Source of the DNA: Phlyctochytrium arcticum | Taxonomy: Eukaryota; Chytridiomycota; Chytridiomycetes; Chytridiales; Chytridiaceae | Length of the DNA stretch: 64,000 nucleotides | Assembly (NCBI GenBank): GCA_025602905.1 | Contig: JAHLKI010000013.1 | Location: 558,001 to 622,000 of the forward strand | Direction: 5' to 3' | In this document: piece after piece, positions 13,950-25,912 of the stretch | Position numbering within the stretch: the first letter of the stretch is position 1 | Layout of the letters: each line of letters starts with the position of its first letter | Program-made: the position numbers and the translations under genes | The notes under the pieces: generated by a model | Told to the model about the DNA's origin: nothing | What the model saw: the letters and a program-made list of their open reading frames with translations, nothing else | Databases searched by the model: none

Positions 13950-16797
13950 TCATGTCCGAACAGTCTCAACGTCCAATTCTGAACTTGCGTCGGAAGTTGG
14001 GTCATCGTCATCTGTTTCCAACCCGCTGTCTGTCCAGGACGGGCCGGTATCAGTCTCGTCCGCTTCATGACCAAGCGCCAGCCTATCCCTTTGAAAGCGA
14101 TGCATGCGGGGCGGTCCCGCTATTGTCCGGAACAAAGCTGCCCGCTTGGTTTTCCGTGTTTTGATATCTTGGACCCCGCTTTTCTTTAGCATTTTGGTTT
14201 TACAGAGATGTGAGATTGTAACAGTGCAGGGTCCCTTCTGCCTCCAAGGTTCTCCGTCCACTTGCATAGCTACCTGCGAAGATCCAATATGAACTTCAAT
14301 CTTTTTTGCTTGGCCAATGACGGCAGGGCTAGCCAATCCAACTACGCTAGCTCCAAGATGCAGCGGCGATGCAACAGCAAGGACTTCTAGCTGTCCATCA
14401 CTAAACCGACAAGGCGGTTGCCCTTCCGCTTCAGCTTGTGCATATATTTTCCCACCTCCTCCGTAGGATGGGATATTCAAAACGATAAGGGCGCCAAGAT
14501 CCGATAGGTCAACGTCTTCGGAATGGCCATCGAGTCGTAAACTTGACGAAGCTAAAGGTTCGTGTGCACCTGGAGACGGCGATTCTGCTATCCGGGTATC
14601 TACAGTCTCTACTTTTGGGGTTGACGATACATCCACATTTGCGTTGTTGGGCACTGATGAATTTGAAGTTTTGTCTGCTTCCTTTGCTTCCCCTTGACTA
14701 TGAGCAGGTGATGACGTTGTCACTAAAGTTGGCCCACTTTGCAACCCCACAAAGGATAGAGCATTCAAAAACTGATGTTTTCCACCCAAGAAGGCGTACC
14801 AAATCTTGTTAATCAATCTAGTAGTTCCACTTTAGCATTTTTGGGAGCGCACTGTGATTGCTTCTGAGCACGTACCTGCTCCGGAACAGCTGCGGTTGCT
14901 TCAGTCGCGTTTCATGGAATTCTAACACAATATCAGTCACAAGTTACATGTCGAAATACAGCAGAAGTATACCTAACGCTATCGTAATAATCGGTATGGT
15001 TTAGTTGATAGAGTGACAGTGAATTACCAACTCTCCCTTACATACCTACTGATGCATCCGTTCCCGCACTGAAATAATTGTTCATGACCATGGTTTTTTG
15101 TTGTTTTTTGGATGTTAGATAAAGCGCACGGCTCACTTTGGCTGTCGATGTCAGTGGAACCTCCTCCTCCGCAATAACCACGGACCAGCGATCAAAAAGC
15201 ACTTCCTCAGCGTTGTCAATGTCACGCACAATGTCTTTCACATCCTCACCAGTCCAGCCACCACCCCAGCCCAATACACGAGCTAGATCATTGCCAGTCC
15301 CCAACGGCTAGGAAGTGCGTCAGTGACATCGACGCGGATTGAAGTTTGACGTCACGTACCAGAATGCCTACTGGAGGTTTCCTCTGATCGGAGGTCACCA
15401 CCTTGTCAAGCAACGACTGTACCCACTGAATGGTACCGTCTCCTCCACATGCTAGTACACGACATCGTTCAATCACAGGCTCAAATGCCCGAATAATTGA
15501 TTCTGGGTTCTCTTGCGAAGTGTCTACAATCTGGATACGGTATCAGTTTCTAAATTTGGAGCTTGCAATTGCGACTGGAGGCAAAAACGTACCTGCACTG
15601 GGTTCAGTAAACCAAAAAGACCAGCTAGTAGCGCCGCAGAGTTTTGCGCACCGGAAGCCGGATTGACTACACAAATTATCGGGTGACTGCCTTCCGGTAA
15701 ATTATCAATGATAAATCGCGGCGAACTGTTCTTTTTCGATGAGCCTCGTGTTGCCTTTGACACCCGCGTCACAGATTGCGGTGGGACCACCAAATCAGGA
15801 AAAACACCTAAGGGGCACTTTGTTCGATACTGCGAAAAACACTGGGTGTGAACAGCTACATCGCACCAGATGCACCGCAAATCCTTCAGAGTAGGTTCGC
15901 CCCCTGCTGACGCGTAACACACTGGGCATCTCGCATTTAATGAAAGATTTCCTTCCGCCCACTGATGATCATAATCCAGTGATTCACTCTCAGTCACGCT
16001 CTTTCGCGGCATTTCGTCTGCTGATGATGCTACTGAGAGTACAGACTCTTTGCTCTGCTGTCGGGTCACGGTGGACGTCCGAGAGGGTCGACGCGTCGCA
16101 GGTGGAATTGGTGGAGTGTTTGAGGACACCCGCGGCGAACGTCGGATAGGTATAGAGGTCTTGTCCATGGTAGAAGACACTGGGATAGATTCGTCTGATA
16201 TTGGTGGCAACAACTCTTCTTTACTTTTTTGGCGCACAACTCCAAGAATGCTGGGATAATCTGTAAAATTGTACATTCGCTTGCATGGCTGCTCGTTATA
16301 AGTATGATGAGAGTCAGTCCATACGACAAAGTGCACGAACCATATCTTCGACCAAATGATGGTGCTCTTGATGTGCACATCGCCGGCATACCAGGCATGT
16401 GATGCCTTGTAGAACAAGGCTGCTGCAAGCCTACATGAAAACATTTAGGAACGAGACTCTTTGATCCATATCACAGCTTACCGACATTGCAATACATGGG
16501 CCCCTGGTCGTGATCAAAGAGAAGCATGTCACCCGTCACCCAGATATGCTCGAAATTGCGTCGTTTTTTAGAAGCGGTCCAGCCACCAGTTACAGGTGTG
16601 AAACTTGATATTTTCGGAGAGAAGGCATATACAAAGCCATAGACGCCTGAAGCAACCAGGAGAGATACTGCACATACTGCCCCAGTATATCCAAATTGAG
16701 ACTGGAGGGTAGAGAAGAGACTGGCTCCCCAGGAACGGACGGTTGACAGAGTTGTCCACCAAACCGACAAAAGGTCGGAGAGAAAGTAGAAAAGCAT
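13950..16797 (-). CDS. Diacylglycerol kinase with N-terminal membrane segment
   Basis: The catalytic motif CGGDGTIQWV and the downstream PLGTGNDLARVLGWGGGW loop identify a eukaryotic diacylglycerol kinase, which phosphorylates diacylglycerol to phosphatidate at membranes. The first exon (16797 to about 16482) begins MLFYFLSDLLSVWW and carries a second hydrophobic stretch, as in DGK-epsilon. A clear C1 zinc finger follows near 15840-15975 (RCPVCYASAGG, LRCIWCDVAVHTQC). An earlier C1 appears to start at HDQGPMYCNV and continue as CLVCRRCAHQEH near 16380, but that part lies in a different frame from its neighbours, so splicing at 16.29-16.48 kb is unresolved. The accessory domain holds a Ser-rich insert and a region ending in TVTISHLCKTKML. 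The C-terminus is acidic. The ATG at 16797 is the first in frame. Confidence 0.88.
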
Positions 16798-17992
16798 TGG
16801 CGTAGGCGGCCAGCACACGGCCTTGTAGAGTGTGAGTGTGGGTGGCGGCAGATCCGGTAGAAAAGGAAGTTGAGTCCTATATGAGATGTCGGTTTTCCAT
16901 TCGATAGTTGAAATCCCTTTCGGAAGCGACCGGAGCGCGGTCGAGTTATGTCACTTCTCCTGCCGATCTTCCTCATTTATTCTCGAGATTCTCGAGATGG
17001 CCAAGATGGTAGCGAACCGGAGAAGCAACATATTGGACAAGTCCGGGTGGATATCCAGAATACGGATTGTGTTATGATATGTCTTTTTGCTCTGCGGGAC
17101 GGGCCCAGGTGTGGGCTCCTGAACAACGGAACACCTCACAATCTTCCATCCAGGTCAAACCTAGCAAACCTATGTGTATCGAGCGCATGCACCAATGTAT
17201 GCCAATGTCGGAGGGCCTGAGATATGCGGCGGTGGTCAGATGCGAGGAGGACAACTCCTAACTACAAGAGAGAGCTGCGTCTCGGCGACCACTTATCATT
17301 TCCTGTACCAAAGGTCCTCGAGTATTCATTTGCAAGCATTCAAACAGAAGAACAGAGGGTTGCGCTTTCCGACTCCTTAAGAATCTCTAGGTGGGGTCGC
17401 ATTCTCGTGCTTTTTACCCAATATCGTTCATTACGAGTTCATTCGGGACATGACACTTGCACTGTACGAGGTAAGACGAACATGCCATTCCGTTTACCTT
17501 GCAAGGGTAGCCAGCCCATTTTGCCCTCCTATGACAATGCTTGGAATCCAGTAAAGGTATCACACCACAGTCCTGTCCGTCCAGTTTCGCGCGACTGCTT
17601 TTGCTTGTGATGGAGGAAGGGACGCGGGGATCCGTACAAGGCACAAACATTCTCTTCGACTTCCCTCCACCTCCGTCTGATAGGAATTAAAATACTTGAA
17701 GTTAAACAAACTCAATTTATGGAACTGGGTTCTTTGAGGGATCGGAAATGTAAAATCCCCGAGAGTCCTGAGAAAGCAGAGAATCAATTAAACGGCGCAT
17801 CACGTAAGCACCGCCGAGCCACATACCGGAATCATCGGAATGTCAACAAGGCCAACGCTCGAAACTGGCCAACTTCCGCCTGTCCTTTAAACAACATTCA
17901 CCATAAGGATCTAAAATATTGGCGCCAGGAGAAGTCTCCGGAGGGTCGGCCGGATTCTGGTTTTTGGGTAGCATTTCTGGACTTTTCTCGAG
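16798..17992. other. Divergent intergenic region upstream of DGK and ADA2
   Basis: About 1.2 kb separates the two start codons. A small inverted TTCTCGAGATTCTCGAGAT pattern occurs near 16980-16998. Reading frames here are short and not protein-like. No RNA gene was recognised. Confidence 0.4.
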
Positions 17993-20114
17993 ATGAGGAC
18001 CAAAACGGAAGAGGAGAAGCTACTGCCCCCTCCAAATCGTAAACGAAAGTTGGACGACGATGAACTCGTGGCACAAGGTAGGCCAATGCATTGAACAGGA
18101 CCGCACGGAATTTTTACTGATTATCGGACCACTTCATTTTATGTGTTTTCAATGGATTGACTTGAATAGTGGAGAAGGAATTCGGCCAACAGTTTCATTG
18201 TGATTCTTGCGCTAAAGATATCTCAAATCTTGTACGCATATGCTGTGCCGAGTGCCCCGATTTCGATCTTTGTGTAGGCTGCTTCAGTTCGGGGTCCGAG
18301 CCGGCCAATTCGACCCACAAATGCTACCATGCATACCGTGTGACAGAAATGCTGGATTATGCGATTTTCGAAGCAGATTGGGGGGCCGATGAGGAGCTTA
18401 AACTGGTTACTGCCATAGAACAATACGGATTGGGAAACTGGGAGCAAATCGCAGAGCAAGTTGGGAGCAAAAACCGACGAGAATGCGCGTCCCACTACGA
18501 CCGTGTTTACCTCAAGAGTGAGCAATTTCCCATCCCAGTAAGAAGATTTGTGAGATTTCCGCTTACATTTTTGGAATGATTCCTCAAAATTCTAAGCAGA
18601 TAATGGATCGTGATTTTGATCGATCAAGACGTCTCTTACATACGCGCGGGCCGCCGAAAAAGATACCTAAAATCGAACGTCCACCTTCTAGTGTCCCAGG
18701 CAACCATGACATTCACGGCTACATGCCCGGACGAAGAGAGTTTGAAACCGAGTGCGAGAATGATGCAGAGCATATGATTAAGGATCTCGAGTTTACAGAT
18801 GCGGATACGGAGGAGGACATTGGTGGGTTGCATCTGTGTTGACTGGCAAAGACGAATGACAATACTCACCCTATTGTGTCTAGCATTGAAAATGGCAATG
18901 TTTAGCATGTACAATGCTGCATTAAATAGACGGGCGGAGCGAAAAAAGTTTGTATTTGCAAGAGATCTCACAGATTTTCGGAAGGTAAACTATTTGCGAT
19001 TCCACATCCACATCTCAAAAGAGTGACCAACATTTTTTTTGTACTTGTCAAGATACAAAAAATTGAGAAGCAAAGGTCAAAAGAAGAGAAGGATCTCTAT
19101 CAGCGGATGCGGGTATTTGCCAAGATGCAGACAAAAGAGGACTTTTCAGATCTGATGAGCGGGCTTCTCGGTATGATATTCGGTTGCTTTTGGTTGAGGA
19201 GAAGGGGACAGAATAATCCTGACTCGAGATGTGTGTAGTCGAGGCAAAACTGCGTGAAGAAATCGCCCGTCTCCAGGAATTCCGGAGAATGGGTTTGACC
19301 ACCCTTCGGGACGCGGAAGTGTACGAGCGCGATAAACGGGAACGGGATCTTACAAGAACTCCTCGCGTTCTTGGTCGTGCAAGCTCACTGCGGCCAGAAG
19401 AGGTAAGGTCTTTTCGGGCCTCGAAACGTTGGCATTTTCGCTGACTCTGTTTTTTGCATGTAGCTTCATTCATCAGGGTCCCGCCTGTTCAAAACCCCTG
19501 CCCCACCACATTACGCAACGCCTACTTTACATCAATCCATGTCTTTACCCACAACACCCACAACAGCACACGCAAGTCTCAACCATCAAGCCCTCCATTC
19601 AGCAAATACACCTTCCGCAGCATGTACTCAACATTCCACGCCGCATGCACCACATACCATACCCTCCCTATCCAGCAATCCCTTTTCCAATAATAATCAT
19701 CAATTTAACGCCATCCACCATCCCGCCGCCAGCGCGGCAGCAGCTCATAACGCCGCTGCGGCCTCGGGCGCCCGCAAACCTGCCGCACCCCTCGACATAT
19801 CGGCCACCGAAGGTGTCGAGCTTCTGACACCCAACGAGCAACAGCTCTGCGCCAATTTACGGCTTTTCCCGAAATCCTATTTGATTATCAAAGAAACCAT
19901 TTTGAAAGAATATGCAAAGTTGGGGAGTTTGCGTCGACGGCAATGTCGGGAACTCATCAAAATCGATGTCAACAAGACAAGTCGGATCTTTGATTTTTTT
20001 GTTGAGATGGGCTGGATACGCAACATTCGGGGACCAGGCGCCGGCGGCAATATTGGGTTGGGTTTGACCGGTGCAGCAGCTGGCGCTGTTGCTGCTGCCA
20101 CGGGACGGAAGTGA
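17993..20114 (+). CDS. ADA2: SAGA/ADA complex adaptor Ada2
   Basis: Start ATG 17993; exons begin 17993-18077, 18170-18537 and 18600 onward, with further introns near 18822-18884, 18988-19053, 19171-19234 and around 19401-19463. Domains in order: a ZZ zinc finger (FHCDSCAKDI, RICCAECPDFDLCVGCF), a SANT/Myb domain (ADEELKLVTAIEQYGLGNWEQIAEQVG, seen in part as YGLGNWEQIA), a central segment with MFSMYNAALNRRAERKKF typical of Ada2, a Ser/Thr/Pro/His/Ala-rich linker, and a C-terminal SWIRM domain (LTPNEQQLCANLRLFPKSY, then WIRNIRG). Ada2 binds and stimulates Gcn5 acetyltransferase in the nucleus. The short Gly/Ala tail after SWIRM is unusual. Confidence 0.95.
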
Positions 20115-20652
20115 ATACCCCTGGGATACGGAGGCTGCTCTTCTCTGCAGTTTTTGTAGTGTCTTTTAATACAATTAGGGCATTGTTATCGGCACCCCCT
20201 AAAAAGTGGTTATGGGCACTCTCCAGCCGGGTAACCATAGAACAACTGCATCTATCATAGCGACACAAATGTCATCTGTCCGTGGGAAAAGTTGGTTGTC
20301 TCTGTACTCATTTGCTTGGAACCATGTGTGCTGTTGTTGCCATCGGTCTCCCCATTCGTTGCTGGTTGTATTATCACAACAGTTTCCTGTTTGTATCATT
20401 GGGGCGTTCCAATGCCAAGCTCGGGTCCCTCCGCTCGCCAGGCTTTGGCCCCCACGTAGTAATGAGAGCAGCATAGAGTTTGGCCCCCTTTTTCATATGA
20501 ATTCATTTTTGGTTCTTGCCCCACTCGATCTTCCTAAAATGAAAGTCTATATATTGAGAGAAAAAGTTTTTTAAATATGCGTTCTATGACTATATGTATA
20601 AGAAAAAATCTAAAATGGCAAGTGCTCATATTGAGCGTAAAAGATATATGTT
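20115..20652. other. Convergent intergenic region
   Basis: Both flanking genes end towards this stretch. It becomes AT-rich from about 20540. No gene or RNA was recognised. Confidence 0.5.
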
Positions 20653-22200
20653 TTAGTAAGGGGCTGAACTTGAAGCTGAAGATTGCATGCTGTAAGATAG
20701 CATCTGGTTGTTGGAGCTAGTGCTACTGTCAAGACTCTCGTAGGGGTCATCCAAATAGGTATGCGTTGGCGCGTCAATCACCGGCCTCATAACGATACTT
20801 AGACGACGAGCTTTGACCGCAGACGATGATTCCTTGTCTCCCAGATAACCATGGGAGTTGCTAGACCGGGTGCTATTGTAAGAGGCTACCGAGTCACACG
20901 AGGAGCGGGAAGACACGCTTCTTGTGAATGACGGAGACCGCCCTTTGGTTGTTGCGTGACCTGGAGCCAACGGTGGTTTATGGTTATGGTGAACCTTGAT
21001 GGCCATTGGCTTGTAGTCCGAGTCGATTGACATGGAAGAAGAGCGCTTCCGTAAGGCTCCTGGCGTGCGACCAAGAGAGCCAGAGTCGTCCACGCCCCGA
21101 CGCGATTCCGGTTCGTCATCATCCAAAATGCTGGAGGGAACGCGATACTGTGTCGATTTCAACCCGTCTTCAATCATCTGCTGGACTTTTGCGCAAACAC
21201 GAGCAAAAGCAATCTCATCGGCGTCATCATCGCCCTCCTCTTCATGCGTAGAGCTCCACGCAAGTGGCGGGTATTCCGGTGGCGCTTGTCGTTGATGGCG
21301 AGTGACAGATTCTGGACTTAAAGCCGAGTTTTGCCGAAGGCGTTCCAGCTCTTCACGCAAGTCCTCCAACTCTTGTGCCTGCTGGCGCATCGTGTTCTCC
21401 AGGGAAGAATTCACTGCGAGCAACGAGGTATTGGAAATTTCCAGATCCATAATTTTGCGATGGGCCTTATCATTCGCCTGCAATTCCATGGCAATGGGAT
21501 CCATGGAAAGGCCGCGACAGTTGGAGCATTTAGCATGCGCGGAAGGTCCAGCAGCAGGGGCTATATGGGCTTTAGCGGGAGTAACAGCCGCTTTACTGGG
21601 TAGTTTTACCTAAAAGCACATAACGCGTAAGTAAGATTGGTCAAACTTCCAACAAGATATGCCAGCACTCACTTTGATGGGATTGGTAGACTTTCCCGTC
21701 ACAGTTGTACGCTTTGGGGGTATGCGGGGAGCCTGGACAGGCGGCGCCACTACGGCACGGAGAAGGCGTGGTGAGCTAGATTCACTGCTCCCCGACTCTT
21801 CCCCAACATCAGTTCCAGACGACGACGAAGATCCAGATAATGGTGTGGGAGAGCGTTTCAAGACAGGCGAAGTGATGCGGCGCACGGGAGGAGATGTACG
21901 CGTCAGGGGGCTAATAGGTCTAGCAGCAGGGGTTCTAGGCGACGGTTTGACAGGCGGATTTGTTGTGCGGGTACTTGTAATGGGTTTGCTAGAAGGTTTA
22001 GACGTGAGATTACTACTGTTAATTGATGTTGAACTTGTCGTGCGAGCGCCTGAAGTCGGTCGGCTTAATGAAAGAGGCGACTGTCCAGGAGAAGTAATGC
22101 GCTTTTTGGTTGCGGTGGAGGCAGAGACGGGCGAAGGGCGTCTGTCCGCGGGAGGGTTTGCACGAGAAATGGAAAGCCTATTCGGGCCCTTATCAAACAT
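20653..22200 (-). CDS. Ser/Pro-rich protein with short coiled coil
   Basis: Two exons, 22200-21673 and 21609-20653, join at a GTGAGT donor and TTTTAG acceptor to give 494 residues. The first 175 residues are basic and Ser/Thr/Pro rich (many SP and TP sites, for example ITSPGQSPLSLSRP). After a CSNC motif, a heptad-like stretch of about 55 residues (LEISNTSLLAVNSSLEN to LEDLREELERLRQNS) should form a coiled coil. The rest is Ser-rich with a dense SRSSCDSVASYNSTRSSNS region. No enzyme domain is seen. It could be a cytoskeletal or polarity scaffold with many phosphorylation sites, but that is only composition-based inference. Confidence 0.75.
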
Positions 22201-23297
22201 GGATCTGTTTATAGGAGGTAAAAGTGGATATAGAAGGTCTTTCGAAATGAGTGCGGACTGCTGAGATCAGCGGGTCGACACGAAGAAACCGAAAGTGATG
22301 GGTTGTTGAAGCGAACAAAGAGACTACTTTTGATGTAGAGAGGTCTTTGTCAAGTCGCAAAGGGTTTGGTATGAATTTGTGATCCAGAAATTTAAAGAGA
22401 GTGATTTGTAACGAGACGGAAAATTGTAGGTGTTCCCAATGAGGCTTGAATGAAGGAGATATTACGAAAGTTTGCGATCCACAATATTTACGGATCGGAC
22501 CCGCAGAGCAGATGGTTTCGACAATTCTTGTGATGGGTGGTACTTGCTGGATTGCCTCAAGAGAGAAGGTATATTGCACGGGAAGACCTATGAGGCGAAG
22601 AAAAACGGACTATGTAGTGATGGGAGGGAGAAGAGATTCAGGGAGGTGGCGGGATGGAAGATGCGGTAAAGAATGGGATGTGGCTAGCAGCCGTGAAGGA
22701 GCATTGCGGTTACGCCCATGACGAACAGGTCAAGGACGGAGCTAATCCCAGAGAGAAGGGCAGAAGCGTTAGATGCTCCAGCCGGCCGCTAGGACGTAAG
22801 TCAGGTGTTGTAGTAGGCACGGAAAGGTGCGCAAGCAGAGGGTCGTCCCAGGGAAGATCAAAGTCGTTCCTGGAGGGAGAACCGAGCGACCAAAGTGAGG
22901 TCTAAAGAAGCGGCAAGCGGTTGCCGATATATAGCGATGATGTTGAAGATTTCGTCGGGGGACTGGAGGTGGAAAGTTGAGATCGCCAATTCGCAATGTG
23001 CGGCCTGCTGCCAAGCCACGCCAAGCCGCAGACGGCGCAGCCACGGCCCCCATCCCGAATTCTTCAATTCCCAAATTCTAAGAATGTCATTTTCCCACCA
23101 AAGTTGTGTTGAAAAATTCTGGAGGAAGTTGCAAGGTTTGCAAGCAGACTTGAAGAACAAAGGGGAAGAAAGCATGTAGGGGGAATGAGAGATCTATTAT
23201 TTGTAAAAACGAAAAAAGTCGTCCCCTATAGAAGAAAGCACTAACTACTCAACCTATTAATATGGTAAAACAGAAAAAACTAAACTAATAGAAGTAT
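22201..23297. other. Intergenic region
   Basis: It contains the promoter of the coiled-coil protein gene and the 3' region of the vWA surface protein gene. Frames on both strands up to about 130 codons overlap one another and look random. No gene or RNA was recognised. Confidence 0.4.
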
Positions 23298-25881
23298 CTA
23301 CGCATCCACTCCTCCTTCGGTGAAGTCGGCATGCACGTCCATACGAGGCTGGTATAATGGGTTCTCGAACATGGTGTTTGGCGACGCGTAAAGTGGGTTG
23401 GCTTGCGCGTTGGTGAAGGCGCCGGGGCCGGTGGCCGCCCGAGAAACAGCGCTGGAGAAGGTGCCGGACTTGTAGAAGAAGGCGGCAGCACCGGCGGCAC
23501 CGAGAGCGGCAACACCACCAACAGCGGCGGCAATGACGGTCGTAGTGTTACCGCCGGTAGGACCTGGTGTGGGAGTCGCCGTGGCAGTCTCGGTGGCAGT
23601 CTCAGTTGCTTGAGTGGTTTCCGAGGCGGTTGAGGTGGGTTCAGCAGCTGGGGCAGTGGTGGGCTCAACAAGGTCGGCAACAGTTGTAGTGGTTGGCTCA
23701 GCTGTGGTGGTGGTCTCCTCAGCGGTGGTGGTCTCTTCAACGGTCGTGGTGGGCTCAACGGTGGTGGTGGTCTCCTCTACTGTGGTGGTGGTCGCTTCAG
23801 CGGTGGTGGTGGTCTCATCAACGGTGGTGGTCTCTTCAACAGTTGTGGTGGTCGCTTCAGCGGTGGTGGTGGTCTCTTCAACGGTTGTGGTGGGCTCAAC
23901 AGTGGTGGTGGTCTCCTCCGCGGTAGTGGTTGGCTCAACAGTGGTGGTGGTCTCTTCCGCGACAGTGGTGGTTGGCTCAGCAGTGGTGGTAGTCTCTTCA
24001 ACGGTTGTGGTGGGCTCAACAGTGGTGGTGGTCTCCTCCGCGGTAGTGGTTGGCTCAACAGTGGTGGTGGTCTCTTCCGCGACAGTGGTGGTTGGCTCAG
24101 CAGTGGTGGTAGTCTCTTCAGCGGTGGTCGTTGGCTCAACAGTGGTGGTAGTCTCCTCAACTGTGGTGGTGGTGGCCTCAGCAGTAGTGGTAGTCTCCTC
24201 AGCCGTGGTGGTTGGCTCAACAGTGGTGGTAGTCTCCTCAGCCGTGGTGGTTGGCTCAACAGTGGTGGTAGTCTCCTCCGCAACGGTGGTGGTGGTCGCC
24301 TCAGCAGTGGTGGTTTCTTCAACGGTAGTGGTGGTCTCCTCAACGGTGGTGGTGGTCGCCTCAGCGGTAGTAGTGGTCTCCTCGACTGTGGTGGTGGTGG
24401 GCTCAACCGTGGTGGTGGTCTCCTCAGCGGTGGTAGTTGGCTCGACCGTGGTGGTGGCCTCAGCGGTGGTGGTGGTCTCTTCAACGGTGGTGGTGGTCGC
24501 CTCAGCGGTGGTGGTTGGCTCAACAGTAGTGGTGGTTTCTTCGGCAACGGTGGTGGTGGTCTCCTCTGCGGTGGTGGTTGGCTCAACAGTAGTGGTGGTC
24601 TCTTCGGCAACGGTGGTGGTAGTCTCCTCTGCGGTGGTGGTTGGCTCAACTGTAGTGGTGGTCTCTTCGGTAACGGTAGTGGTAGTCTCTTCCGCGGTAG
24701 TGGTTGGCTCAATAGTAGTGGTGGTCTCTTCGGCAACGGTGGTAGTAGTCTCCTCCGCGGTGGTGGTTGGCTCAACAGTGGTGGTAGTCTCCTCCGCAAC
24801 GGTAGTGGTGGTCTCTTCGGCGGTGGTGGTTGGCTCAACGGTGGTGGTAGTCTCTTCAACAGTGGTGGTTGGCTCGACTGTGGTGGTGGTCTCTTCAGCA
24901 ACTGTGGTGGTGGTCTCCTCAGCGGTGGTAGTTGGCTCAACTGTGGTGGTGGTCTCCTCAACTGTGGTAGTGGTTGCCTCAGCAGTGGTGGTAGTCTCCT
25001 CCGCGGTGGTAGTGGTTGCCTCAGCAGTGGTGGTTTCCTCAACAGCGACAGTAGTGGTGGTCTCCTCAGCGACGGTAGTGGTGGTTTCCTCAACAAGCGC
25101 AGCAGTGGTGGTCTCATCATACTCGGTGGTGGTGGTCTCCTCAGCCGTAGTGGTGGTCGCTTCGGGCGCAGCAGTTGTGGTGGTCTCCTCAGCCGTAGTA
25201 GTGGTCGCCTCAGCTGTGGTGGTGGGCTCAACCGTGGTGGTGGTAGACTCCTCCTCGCATTCGGTGGTTGTGGTTTCCTCAACAGTTGTGGTGGTGGTTG
25301 CCTCAGCCGTGGTGGTAGTCTCCTCCTCGCACTCCTCCGTAGTAGTCTCCGGCTCCGGGGTAGTAGTAGTTGTCGTGGTCGTGGTAGTCGTGGTCGTGGT
25401 GGTCGTGGTGGTCGTAGTGGTGGTAGTAGTGGTGGTGGTGGGAACCGTGGTGGTCGTGGTGGTCGTTGTGGTGGTGGGAACCGTTGTGGTCGTTGTGGTG
25501 GTGGTGGTGGTGGTAGGAATGGTTGTGGTTGTGGTTGTGGTGGTTGTGGTGGTAGGAACCGTGGTAGTTGTCGTTGTGGTAGTGGTGGTGGTAGTGGTGG
25601 TGGTGGGCTTGGTAGTGGTGGTGGTGGTGGTGGTGGTGGGAACAGTCGTGGTGGTCGTGGTAGTGGGCTTGGTAGTAGTAGTGGTGGTAGTAGTGGTGGT
25701 AGTGGTAGTGGTAGGAACAGTCGTGGTGGTCGTGGTAGTGGTGGTCGTGGGCTTGGTGGTAGTAGTGGTGGTAGTGGTAGTGGTAGGAACAGTCGTGGTG
25801 GTCGTGGTAGTGGTGGTGGTGGGCTTGGTAGTAGTGGTGGTGGTAGTAGTGGTGGTCGTGGTAGTGGTGGTGGTGGGCTTG

Positions 25882-25912
<31 letters not shown>

